The notes under the pieces: model-generated | What the model was told of the DNA's origin: nothing | What the model saw: the letters and a program-made list of their open reading frames with translations, nothing else | Databases searched by the model: none | In this document: positions 1-7,866 of the stretch, one piece after another | Layout: every line of letters begins with the position of its first letter | How positions within the stretch are numbered: position 1 is the first letter of the stretch | Assembly: GCA_030263455.1 (NCBI GenBank) | Contig: SZOZ01000015.1 | Span: 1 to 52,514 of the forward strand | From: Synechococcales cyanobacterium CNB | GTDB taxonomy: Bacteria > Planctomycetota > Phycisphaerae > Phycisphaerales > UBA1924 | Reading direction: 5' to 3' | Length of the DNA: 52,514 nucleotides | Translations under genes and position numbers: made by a program

Positions 1-1
1 G

Positions 2-571
2 CAGATCAACGGCATGGCGCCCGGAGCGCAGGTCGGGAGCGCCCTGCTCTTCCAGCCCCTCAGGGACCACGCCATCCTCTGGCGCGACACGCCCGAGAGC
101 TGGATCGACATGCACCCCTCCTTCCATCCCAACAAGAACTCCTACATGTTCGCCACCACGGGCGATCTGCACGTGGGCCGATCCAACGGGCGCGCCGGCA
201 TCTGGTTCGGCGACGACCCCGACAGTTTCCACGACCTGCACCAGTACGTCCCCGGCTCGCCGAGCGGCTCGAACGCCGACGACATCGCCATCCGCGCCGG
301 GCGTGTCTACGTCGCCGGCCGCGCCACCTTCACCCGCACCCAGGCCGTCGTCTGGATCGGCACCCCCGTCGAAACAACCGCCGCGCCTCCCACGCCCCCC
401 CTCCGCGCGGCGGGTCGCCCACCTCGCGCCTCCACACCGCCCGGTCGTGCAGCCTGCCGTCGCCCCCCACCCACAACTCCACGCTCGTCGCCCACAGCCG
501 GAACCCGCCCCAGTGCGGCGGGCGGGGGATCTCAACCTCCCCCCCCTCCCCCAGCAGGTGCATGGGCGTGA
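2..571 (+). CDS. C-terminal part of an unrecognised secreted/repeat-like protein (5' end outside window)
   Basis: The frame is open from base 2, so the gene begins upstream of the window. The first ~120 residues look like real protein: HPSFHP, IWFGDDPDSFHDLHQYVPG and ADDIAIRAGRVYVAGRA alternate with WRD/WFG-type strands, like the short beta repeats (HAF-type) of planctomycete secreted proteins. After about base 375 the frame turns into Pro/Ala/Arg-rich sequence that is antisense to pdxH. The true C-terminus is therefore probably near 375, but no stop codon occurs there in any frame, and the formal stop is at 571. Either the two convergent genes overlap by about 240 bases or the stop has been lost. 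I assign no function. Confidence 0.45.
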   Translation, partial: QINGMAPGAQVGSALLFQPLRDHAILWRDTPESWIDMHPSFHPNKNSYMFATTGDLHVGRSNGRAGIWFGDDPDSFHDLHQYVPGSPSGSNADDIAIRAGRVYVAGRATFTRTQAVVWIGTPVETTAAPPTPPLRAAGRPPRASTPPGRAACRRPPPTTPRSSPTAGTRPSAAGGGSQPPPPPPAGAWA

Positions 572-1082
572 TGCCGAAGCGCTCCATCACCTCGCGCGTC
601 CGTTCGAGCAGCGCCGCGCGCGAGGGCATCGGGCGGCTCTGCTCGCTCGCCCATGCGCCGAGGCGCGAGAGGAGCGGACGACGCCGGAAGTAGACGTCGC
701 TCTCCTCGGCGGGCGAGCGCACCACCACGCCCTCGACGCGCGCCTGCCGCTCGGCGTGGTCCCAGTGGAAAACGGCCGCAGCCCGTCCGCTCACCTCGCA
801 CTCGCGTCCCTTACGGCTCTCGTAGTTCGTGTAGAACACCAGGTACCCGTCCTCGACGCTGATGCCGCGGCAGAGCACCACCCGCGCCGAAGGCCCCCCC
901 TCTCCGGCCGTCGCCAGCACCATCGCGTCCGGATTCGGCGTCGCCTTCGCGCGCAGCCCCTCGTCGAACCACGCCCTCAGCATCGCCATCGGCGAGGACG
1001 GCAGTTCCTCCGGTAGCCCGCCATCCAGCCCTCCCAGCGACCACGCGTCGTCCACTCGGCACCCCGCTTCCTGCCCAAACAC
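330..1082 (-). CDS. pdxH: pyridoxamine 5'-phosphate oxidase
   Basis: FMN-dependent oxidase that makes pyridoxal 5'-phosphate from pyridoxine or pyridoxamine phosphate (last step of vitamin B6 synthesis and salvage, cytosolic). Family landmarks occur in order: NPDAMVLATA, the FMN-binding stretch SARVVLCRG, YTNYESRKGRE, FHWDHAERQARVEG, YFRRRPLLSRLGAWASEQS, and near the C-terminus HWGGFRLWA followed by GRLHDRAVW. The body is the usual ~215-residue size. The last ~16 residues after WEARRLFRR exceed the usual family end and run into the convergent gene. The start at 1082 is the farthest in-frame ATG; an internal Met before LRAWFDEG would be slightly short for the family. Confidence 0.93.
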   Translation of the reverse strand: MFGQEAGCRVDDAWSLGGLDGGLPEELPSSPMAMLRAWFDEGLRAKATPNPDAMVLATAGEGGPSARVVLCRGISVEDGYLVFYTNYESRKGRECEVSGRAAAVFHWDHAERQARVEGVVVRSPAEESDVYFRRRPLLSRLGAWASEQSRPMPSRAALLERTREVMERFGITPMHLLGEGGEVEIPRPPHWGGFRLWATSVELWVGGDGRLHDRAVWRREVGDPPRGGGAWEARRLFRRGCRSRRRPGCG

Positions 1083-1142
1083 GAACCATCGTCCACACGC
1101 CGCTCGCCCCCGTCCACACTCGCCCCGGGGAAGAATAGTTGA

Positions 1143-1148
1143 TATACT
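1143..1148 (+). promoter_or_regulatory. -10-like box TATACT just before panE-like start
   Basis: TATACT lies 8 nt before the ATG at 1157, in an AT-rich patch between two GC-rich genes. No Shine-Dalgarno is visible before this ATG. The geometry fits a transcript starting at or very near the start codon (leaderless). No convincing -35 box is seen. Confidence 0.4.
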
Positions 1149-1156
1149 TATCCGAA

Positions 1157-2179
1157 ATGCGCGCCCTCATCCATCCCGACCCCGCCCGCTGGGAGCTCCG
1201 CCGCATCGCCGTCATCGGCGCGGGGGCGATGGGCACCAGCCTCGCCGCGATCCTCGGCCGCGTCGTCCCGATCGTCGTCGTCGCGCGCAGCCCGGAGCGT
1301 GCCGCGCAGCTGGTCCGTGACGGCGCGCGCACCACGGGTCAGATCGAGGCCCGGGCCGCTCCCATCGTTGTCCGTCGCCTCGACGATCTTGTCGCCATCG
1401 GGGGCGCGAGCGCGATCTTCGTCGCAACGAAGACGACGGCCATCCCCGGCGTCGCCGCCGACCTGCGCCCACTCCTGCCGCGCCTGGCCGACCAGCCCGC
1501 GGGACTCTTCGTCGTCAGCTACCAGAACGGCATCGAGCCTGGCCGCCAGCTCGCCGACCTGCTCGCCCATGCCGGCGTGCTGCGCATGGTCCTCGGCTTC
1601 GGCGCAACCATGCACCCCGCCACCGGAGAAGTTCGCGTCACGTTGAACGCGCCTCCGCACGCCATCGGATCCATCGAGCCGGCCCACGAGCCGGTCTGCC
1701 GCGCCATCGCCGCCCTCCTCAGCCGTGCTGGCCTCGAGACCACCTACGAGCCTGCCATTGAGCGCCGCGTGTGGGAAAAGGCCGTCGTCAACGCCGCGAT
1801 GAACCCGGTCGCCGCGCTGGTCAACGCGGGCATCGGACCCGTGCTCGACTCACCCGCCTCGATGATCGTCGAACGCCTGCTCGCCGAGGGTGCGGCCGTC
1901 GCCCGCGCCGAGGGCCTCCCCCTCGGCGACGACTACCTTGCCGCCGCCCGCATCCTGCTCCGGCGTGCCTCGGACCACACGCCCAGCATGGTCGAGGACG
2001 TCCGCCTCGGCCGCGAGAGCGAGGTCGGCCAACTCAACCGCCAGATCATCGAGCACGCGCGGCGCGTCGGTGTCCCCACGCCCACGCACGAGATCGTCAA
2101 CGCCCTGATCGAGACCTTCGACTGGAAGGTCTACCACGACGCCGCGCACCCCGCGCCGACGCTACCCTCCCCTCCATGA
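1157..2179 (+). CDS. panE: ketopantoate reductase family protein (ApbA/PanE)
   Basis: NADPH-dependent reduction of 2-dehydropantoate to pantoate in coenzyme A synthesis is the founding activity of this family. The N-terminus has the Rossmann motif GAGAMG. The catalytic Lys sits in WEKAVVNAAMNPVAAL and the conserved Glu region is MVEDVRLGRESEVGQLN, both as in PanE. The product is about 340 residues, normal for the family. I chose ATG 1157 rather than the upstream TTG at 1139 because the Rossmann strand begins ~17 residues later and a -10-like box sits 8 nt upstream. The stop overlaps the next gene as ATGA, so the two are translationally coupled. Some paralogues act on other 2-ketoacids, so the exact substrate is inferred. 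Confidence 0.85.
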   Translation: MRALIHPDPARWELRRIAVIGAGAMGTSLAAILGRVVPIVVVARSPERAAQLVRDGARTTGQIEARAAPIVVRRLDDLVAIGGASAIFVATKTTAIPGVAADLRPLLPRLADQPAGLFVVSYQNGIEPGRQLADLLAHAGVLRMVLGFGATMHPATGEVRVTLNAPPHAIGSIEPAHEPVCRAIAALLSRAGLETTYEPAIERRVWEKAVVNAAMNPVAALVNAGIGPVLDSPASMIVERLLAEGAAVARAEGLPLGDDYLAAARILLRRASDHTPSMVEDVRLGRESEVGQLNRQIIEHARRVGVPTPTHEIVNALIETFDWKVYHDAAHPAPTLPSPP

Positions 2180-2826
2180 TCGCCCCACGAACCTGTGCCG
2201 TTGCCCTGGCAGCGTGCCTCGGCGCACCAGCGGCCGCCGACGACGACGCTTACCGCCTCTCCGCCGCGCCCGCTCGTGTCGAGTTTCAACCCGACAACAC
2301 CGCACCCGGCACACCATCCACGAACTGGTGGCGCAATCCCGGCGAGTTCACCCGCGCCGGCTCCACCTGGCTCACCATCGGCGGCGGCGTCGCGCCGGAT
2401 TTCTCCGACAACACCGACTACAACGCCTACATCGCCTGGAGCAGGTTCCTCGTGGACGACGTCGAGATGATGCTCGAACTCGGCGGCTGGTACCACGATC
2501 AGCCCCACGACAACGCCTACGGATTCAACCCGAACCTCGTCTTCCGATGGCACTTCATCAAGTCCGAAGACCTCGCGTGGACCGTCTACGCCGACGCCGG
2601 CATCGGACTCCTCCTCAACACCGACGACGTACCCCAGGGAGGCACGAACGTCAACCTCATGCCCCGTGCCGGCGCCGGCGTCACCCGACGAATCACCGAC
2701 GACGGCGCACGCCTCATCCTCGGCGTCCGCTGGCACCACATCTCCAACGCACGCATCAACGGCCAGGACGAGAACCCCTCACGCGATGCCCCCATGTTCT
2801 ACGCGGGCGTCGCCTTCCCCTTCTGA
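2176..2826 (+). CDS. PagL-like lipid A 3-O-deacylase / acyloxyacyl hydrolase family outer-membrane protein
   Basis: 216-residue exported beta-barrel. There is a signal peptide (MIAPRTCAVALAACLG, ending near APAAA), alternating aromatic strands throughout, and a terminal Phe typical of outer-membrane barrels. WHHISNARIN near the C-terminus matches the H-x-S-N-A/G active-site motif of PagL, which removes the 3-O acyl chain of lipid A. Length is close to mature PagL-type proteins with an extra N-terminal segment. The start ATG overlaps the panE stop (ATGA). The call rests on topology plus one motif. A non-enzymatic outer-membrane protein of similar shape cannot be excluded, but the catalytic His-Ser pair is present. 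Confidence 0.72.
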   Translation: MIAPRTCAVALAACLGAPAAADDDAYRLSAAPARVEFQPDNTAPGTPSTNWWRNPGEFTRAGSTWLTIGGGVAPDFSDNTDYNAYIAWSRFLVDDVEMMLELGGWYHDQPHDNAYGFNPNLVFRWHFIKSEDLAWTVYADAGIGLLLNTDDVPQGGTNVNLMPRAGAGVTRRITDDGARLILGVRWHHISNARINGQDENPSRDAPMFYAGVAFPF

Positions 2827-2836
2827 CCTCGACATC

Positions 2837-2886
2837 CTCAAACACGCCCGCGATGAGCGCACGCTCGAACACGCCCGGGATGAGCG
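2837..2886. repeat. two imperfect 23-bp tandem repeats, period 27
   Basis: The unit (core AACACGCCCGNGATGAGCG) occurs at 2837-2859 and 2864-2886 with two mismatches. It lies in the gap between the stops of the PagL-like gene and the convergent diguanylate cyclase. Function is unknown; two copies only. Confidence 0.7.
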
Positions 2887-2920
2887 AGTCCCCGAGTGAG
2901 TCCCGAGATCAAAGAGAGCG

Positions 2921-3871
2921 TCACCCTGCCTTGGCGAGTTTCACGCTGGGCGTCACGTCCGTCGCGACGACGCGGTTACGCCCCTCCGCCTTTGCCCGGT
3001 AGAGGTTCTGGTCCGCCGCCTCGATCCACTCCTCTGCCGAGAGTGTCGCCGATCCCGACGAGCCCACAAGCCCGATCGAGGTCGTGACGTGGCGTTCGGG
3101 GTGCCGCTGCCAGACGTGCTGTTCGAATCCCGCGCGGATTCGCTCGCACAGCACCAGCGCCGCCTCGACGCTCGTGTCGGGCATGATGACCGCGAACTCC
3201 TCGCCCCCCATCCGGCACGCCACGTCCGACTGTCGGCACTCGCGCTGCAGCAGCGTCGCCATCCCCTGGATCACCGCGTCGCCCGCCGGGTGCCCGTACG
3301 TGTCGTTCACGGACTTGAAGTGGTCCATGTCCAGGATCGCCATCGAGAGCGCGCGAACGTGCCGCACGCACCCCGACACCTCGTCGGGCCAGCGCTTGTC
3401 GAAGTGCGCGCGGTTCCACAGGCCCGTCATGCCATCGATCTGCGCTCGCTGCGACAGCATCGTCAGCAACTGGCTCAGCCTCAGCGCGGCCCGCACTCGC
3501 ACGCGCAGCTCCGTGAGGTCGAACGGCTTGGTCACGTAGTCCACCGCACCCAGGTCGAACGCCGTCACCTTGTCCTGCGGGCTTTGAAGCCCCGACAGCA
3601 CGATCACGGGAATGTGCTGTGTTGCCGCGTTCTCCTTCAGGTTCCGGAGCACCTCGAACCCGTCCATCTCCGGCATGTCCAGGTCCAGCAGCACCACCGC
3701 CGGAGGGTTCGACGAAGCCAGCGCAAGCCCCTCGGGTCCGCTCAGCGCCTGCAGCAGCTGAAGGCCTTCCGGCTTCAGTCGCGCTCGCAACAGACGGTGC
3801 ACGTCCGCCGAATCATCGATCACCAGCGCGACCGGCTGCGCGTCCTCGTGCCTGTTCGCCTCGGGTTCCAT
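2921..3871 (-). CDS. response regulator with diguanylate cyclase output (REC-GGDEF, PleD-like)
   Basis: Makes cyclic di-GMP from two GTP under control of phosphorylation. Residues ~14-130 form a receiver domain: acidic pair VIDDS, phosphoacceptor Asp63 in LLDLDMP, and the conserved Lys in VTKPFD. Residues ~150-310 form a GGDEF domain with the active site MGGEEF and the metal-binding ILDMDHFKSVND. An inhibitory I-site RQSD stands exactly five residues before GGEEF, so product feedback is expected. The neighbouring upstream gene on the same strand is a lone HPt protein, which suggests a phosphorelay. No strong Shine-Dalgarno precedes the ATG. The histidine kinase is not in the window. Confidence 0.92.
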   Translation of the reverse strand: MEPEANRHEDAQPVALVIDDSADVHRLLRARLKPEGLQLLQALSGPEGLALASSNPPAVVLLDLDMPEMDGFEVLRNLKENAATQHIPVIVLSGLQSPQDKVTAFDLGAVDYVTKPFDLTELRVRVRAALRLSQLLTMLSQRAQIDGMTGLWNRAHFDKRWPDEVSGCVRHVRALSMAILDMDHFKSVNDTYGHPAGDAVIQGMATLLQRECRQSDVACRMGGEEFAVIMPDTSVEAALVLCERIRAGFEQHVWQRHPERHVTTSIGLVGSSGSATLSAEEWIEAADQNLYRAKAEGRNRVVATDVTPSVKLAKAG

Positions 3872-3923
3872 CGGTTCGTCGTCCCCCAGCCCAGCGCGTC
3901 GTCACTCAACCGCGGATCCACGA

Positions 3924-4283
3924 TCAGTTCGAGCCGTTCCTCCCTCCCTGCGCCGCCCGCTCGCAGAGCATGATCAACTCGTCCACCTCCTGCGCGACTG
4001 CCGCGATCGCACCGTCGTTCGGCAGCGCGCGCAACTGGTCCTCGAGCGCGCCGGCCGCCGACGTCAGCGCGGGATACCCGTACCCCGCCCCGGCCCCGCG
4101 AAGCTGGTGCGCCAGCCGCGTCAGGTCCACGCGGTTCCCGGACTCGAACGCCGTGCGGATGCTCCGCACACGCTCGGGGATGTCACCGATGAACTCCTCC
4201 ACCACCTCTTTCATCGCCGGGTCGTTCGCGTACAGGCTCGGCAACGGCGGCAACGCGCCCCACGACGGGTTCGGCTGGGCCAT
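3924..4283 (-). CDS. HPt (histidine phosphotransfer) domain protein
   Basis: 119-residue stand-alone phosphorelay intermediate. The predicted four-helix bundle carries the phosphoaccepting His59 in LAHQLRGAGAGYG, the typical H-x-L-K/R-G-x-[AS] motif. It would pass phosphate between a hybrid kinase and a receiver; the adjacent downstream REC-GGDEF protein, same strand and 52 nt away, is the obvious partner. GGAGGTG stands 5 nt before the ATG. The pairing with the cyclase is inferred from proximity. Confidence 0.88.
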   Translation of the reverse strand: MAQPNPSWGALPPLPSLYANDPAMKEVVEEFIGDIPERVRSIRTAFESGNRVDLTRLAHQLRGAGAGYGYPALTSAAGALEDQLRALPNDGAIAAVAQEVDELIMLCERAAQGGRNGSN

Positions 4284-4426
4284 GAAGCACCTCCACCGAA
4301 CTCATCGACTGCCCCACTCCGGGAGTTCACCCCTCCAACCCGCTCGCAATAACTGTCCCCGCACGACCCACACACACCCGACCACCCCACTGCCGATCCC
4401 CGCTCCAACGCCCGAGAACTCCTCCT

Positions 4427-4448
4427 GGGGCCGGGCCTTGCAGGCCCC
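4427..4448 (-). terminator. GC-rich hairpin after the RND operon
   Basis: GGGGCC at 4427-4432 pairs with GGCCCC at 4443-4448, just downstream of the RND pump stop. There is no clear U-tract on the minus strand, so this is a weak terminator candidate. The rest of the 4284-4461 gap shows no gene. Confidence 0.35.
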
Positions 4449-4461
4449 GTCTCCGCTTCTC

Positions 4462-7400
4462 CTACTTCTCATCCGGACTCATCGTCGCGCCCGCTCCGAC
4501 TGCCGCCGCCGCGCCCCGGCGAGCCTCATGCACACGTCTCAGCGCAACCTGCGCATCCGTCAACAGGCTGAAAAGCATCGGCACCAGCAGCAGCGTGAAC
4601 ACCGTCGAGACCAGCAGCCCACCGACCACCACGCTCCCCAGCCCGCGGTACAACTCCGACCCCGACCCCGGCATCAGCACCAGTGGCGCCATCCCGCCCA
4701 CCGACGTCAGCGTCCCCATGAAGATCGGGCGCACGCGCGACTTCACGGCCTCCGCGATCGCCCTGCGCGGCTCCATCGCCGGCGCATCCTCGCTCCCACG
4801 CATGAAGTTCAGCGACTGGTGCACGATCAGGATCGCGTTGTTCACCACCACGCCGATCAGAATGATGAACCCCAGCATCGTCAGCACGTCCATCGACTGC
4901 ACCGGCAGGTAGCGGTCCTTCACGCTCCACGCGTGCACGACGGCCAGCGCGGCGAACCCACCCAGCGTCGCCAGCGGCACACTGAACATGATCACCAGCG
5001 GCCTGAGGAAACTCTGGAACAGGATGCACATCAGCAGATACACCGTCGCCAGAGCCAGCACCAGCGAACTCTCCAGCGCACCCAGCAGCGTCCCGTCGCC
5101 CAGCAGCGCGCTCTGCACCGCACGCAACTTGCTCGCCGATCCCGCGTACCCCGTCGCCACGCCGGGTGCGATCCGACCGTCCGCACGCATCTCCGCCAGC
5201 AGCGCCTCGATCTCATCCACCGCACGCTCCAGCGGCAGCCCCGGCGGCGGCGTGAACTGCAGCGTCACCGACCGCTGACGACCGACGTGGTTGATCTGTG
5301 GCGGCGCAACCGTCCGTTCAAAGTCCGCCACGCTCGACAGCGGCACCACGTGCCCCGTCGGCGTCGCCACCGGCACGTCCTCCAGCCCCTCCAGCAGCCT
5401 CCGATCCACCGCCTCCGCCAGGATCACCTTCAGGTCGATCGTGTCGCTCCCAAGCCGGTACTCGCCCACGATCGCCCCGTCCCCCGCCGCCTGCACCGCC
5501 AGCGCAAGCTCCATCGGCGTCATCCCGACATCCGCCAGCTCACGCAACTTCGGCCTGACCCGGATCTCAGGCCCGAAAACGTTGAAGTTCGACGGGCTGG
5601 GCTGCACCACACCAGGCCCGTACTTCCCGAACAACGCGCCCAGCGCCGCCGCCGCCGAGTCCGTCACCGCGCGCAGGTCGTCCCCAGAAAAATCGATCTT
5701 GATCGCCGATCCCGTCGAGCCGCCGAGCCGGAACAGCGGCACCTGGAACGCGAACGCGAACACCCCCGGCAACGCCTCCTGCCGCGTCGCGTGCTGGAAC
5801 AGCGGGATCAGGTCCACGACGCGCCGATCATCGTCCGCGATCCCGCCGTGGAACATGATCCCATCGAACGAGACCAGGAAGTAGTTCCCCAGCGTCGGCG
5901 GCACGATCGGATCGCCCGGGCCGCCCCGCGCCCAATCGAACACGGGCACGGGCTGCAGCTTCGCCCGGAGTGCGCGCGCGCGCTCGTCCGTCCCCGACGC
6001 CTCCCAGTACGGCCTGACCACCGACTCGATCCGATCCGCCAGCCGGTCCTGCTGCTCGAGGTTGTACCCGGGCGGCGGGATCAGCAGCCCGAACACGAGA
6101 TTCCGGTTCCCTGTCGGCAGGTAGTCCGCCGGAGGCATCAGCGCGAGGCTCCCGACGATCGACGCCGCCGTCAACCCCACGACCACCAGCACCCGCGCCA
6201 CGACGCTCCCCAGCAGCGCGTGCGTCATGCGCCCGATCAGGTCCGGGATCGCGTGCAGCGCTGCTCCCGTACCGCGCACCACAGCCACCACGGCGCGCCA
6301 CGCACGCCGCACGCGCCCCGCCGGCTTCGGTCGTGCCTTCGCTTCCCGCGCACGCACCGGCCGCAGCGCCCGGGCCGCCGCCGTCGGGATCACCGACACC
6401 GACACCAGCAGGCTCAGCCCCACCGCCGCGCAGATCGCCAGCGAGATGTCGCGGAACAACTGCCCCGCCTCCTCGCGGATCAGCAGCACCGGGACGAACA
6501 CGAAGATCGTCGTGAGTGTCGCCGCCAGCACCGCGCCCCACACCTCCTGCGCCCCGTCCACCGCCGCTCGCATCGGGCTCTTGCCCATCTCCAGGTGCCG
6601 GTAGATGTTCTCAATCACCACGATCGCGTTGTCCACCACCATCCCCGTCGCGAACGCCATCCCCGCAAGGCTCACCACGTTCAGCGACCGGCCCAGCGCG
6701 ACCATCGCCACCACCGCTCCGATCACGGAGATCGGGATCGCGAGCGCGACGATCAGCACCGGCCGGGGCGACCGCAGGAAGAGCAGCAGCACCAGAACCG
6801 CCAGCGACCCGCCCAGCCACAGGTTGCTCCGCACCAGCGACAGCGCCTGCTCGATGTAGATCGTCTGGTCGTACACCTGCCGCAGCCGAAGCGTCCCGTC
6901 CAGCCCCATGCTCCTCGCCTTGGCGTCCAGCGTGCCGCCCGATGCGTTGAGCCGGTCGATCGCGGCACGCACGCCCGCCATCACCTGCATCACGTTCGAG
7001 CCGGGCTCACGCTGCGCGTTGATCGCGATCACCGGCTCGCCGCGCGACCGCACGAACCGCAGCGGCTTCTTGTACGTCTCCACCACCTCCGCCACGTCGC
7101 GCACCCGCACCGGACCCGCCGGCGTCTGCGCGATCACCGTCTCCTCCACCTCACGCGCCGTCGTGTACTGGCTCACCGTACGCACACGCACGCTCGACTT
7201 CGCGTCGTACACCTCGCCCGCCGAGACGTTCCGGTTCGTCCCCTCCAGCGCGGCCACCAGCTCCGCCGGCGTCACCCCGTGCTGCGCCAGACGCACCGCG
7301 TCGAAACGCACCTGCGTCTCGCGCTCACGCCCCCCCAGCACGTTCACCTCCGACACGCCCTCCACCCGCTCCAGCACGGGTTTGATGTTGTCCTCCGCGA

Positions 7401-7866
7401 AGTCCTGCAGCGTGCGGATGTCCAGCGTCGGGTCCGTCGTCGAAAAGATGATCCACGCGATGTAGTCCCGGTTGTCCGGGTCCGTCGCCTGCACCACCGG
7501 CTCCTCCGCGTTCTGCGGGTAACGCGACACCTCGCGCAACTTGTCGCTCACCTCCCGCAGCGCAACCTCCTTCGGCGTCCCCACCGCGAACTCCAGCCGG
7601 ATCCGCCCCTGGCTCTGCTGGCTCTCGCTCGTCATCGAGCGCAGGTTCGTCAGGCCCTGCAGCTTCTCCTCCTGCCGCTCGACAATCTCTCGCTCGATCT
7701 CGTCCGGGCTGGCGCCCTCCCAGAACGTCGTCACCGCGATCACCGTGTCGTCAACGTTCGGCGTCAACTGCACCGGGATGCGGCGCACCGACACCACCCC
7801 CGCCAGCACCACCAGCAGGACGCACACCACGACCGTCACGGGCTGGGCAACCGCCTTCCGGATCAC
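4462..7866 (-). CDS. RND-family efflux transporter, inner-membrane permease
   Basis: 1134-residue proton-driven tripartite pump component of the AcrB/HAE-like superfamily, inner membrane. The N-terminal membrane segment (residues ~8-28) is followed by a large periplasmic porter region, TM2-6 around residues 340-520, a second periplasmic loop, then TM8-12 near the end. The TM4 motif reads GMVVDNAIVVIEN, keeping one of the two Asp of AcrB. The TM10 motif reads GVVVNNAILIV, with Asn where AcrB has the key Lys. The loop between TM6 and TM7 is long and basic (RAREAKARPKPAGRVRR). It overlaps the adaptor gene by 4 nt (ATGA), so they form an operon. No outer-membrane channel gene is present. The substrate is unknown. 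Confidence 0.92.
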   Translation of the reverse strand: MIRKAVAQPVTVVVCVLLVVLAGVVSVRRIPVQLTPNVDDTVIAVTTFWEGASPDEIEREIVERQEEKLQGLTNLRSMTSESQQSQGRIRLEFAVGTPKEVALREVSDKLREVSRYPQNAEEPVVQATDPDNRDYIAWIIFSTTDPTLDIRTLQDFAEDNIKPVLERVEGVSEVNVLGGRERETQVRFDAVRLAQHGVTPAELVAALEGTNRNVSAGEVYDAKSSVRVRTVSQYTTAREVEETVIAQTPAGPVRVRDVAEVVETYKKPLRFVRSRGEPVIAINAQREPGSNVMQVMAGVRAAIDRLNASGGTLDAKARSMGLDGTLRLRQVYDQTIYIEQALSLVRSNLWLGGSLAVLVLLLFLRSPRPVLIVALAIPISVIGAVVAMVALGRSLNVVSLAGMAFATGMVVDNAIVVIENIYRHLEMGKSPMRAAVDGAQEVWGAVLAATLTTIFVFVPVLLIREEAGQLFRDISLAICAAVGLSLLVSVSVIPTAAARALRPVRAREAKARPKPAGRVRRAWRAVVAVVRGTGAALHAIPDLIGRMTHALLGSVVARVLVVVGLTAASIVGSLALMPPADYLPTGNRNLVFGLLIPPPGYNLEQQDRLADRIESVVRPYWEASGTDERARALRAKLQPVPVFDWARGGPGDPIVPPTLGNYFLVSFDGIMFHGGIADDDRRVVDLIPLFQHATRQEALPGVFAFAFQVPLFRLGGSTGSAIKIDFSGDDLRAVTDSAAAALGALFGKYGPGVVQPSPSNFNVFGPEIRVRPKLRELADVGMTPMELALAVQAAGDGAIVGEYRLGSDTIDLKVILAEAVDRRLLEGLEDVPVATPTGHVVPLSSVADFERTVAPPQINHVGRQRSVTLQFTPPPGLPLERAVDEIEALLAEMRADGRIAPGVATGYAGSASKLRAVQSALLGDGTLLGALESSLVLALATVYLLMCILFQSFLRPLVIMFSVPLATLGGFAALAVVHAWSVKDRYLPVQSMDVLTMLGFIILIGVVVNNAILIVHQSLNFMRGSEDAPAMEPRRAIAEAVKSRVRPIFMGTLTSVGGMAPLVLMPGSGSELYRGLGSVVVGGLLVSTVFTLLLVPMLFSLLTDAQVALRRVHEARRGAAAAVGAGATMSPDEK

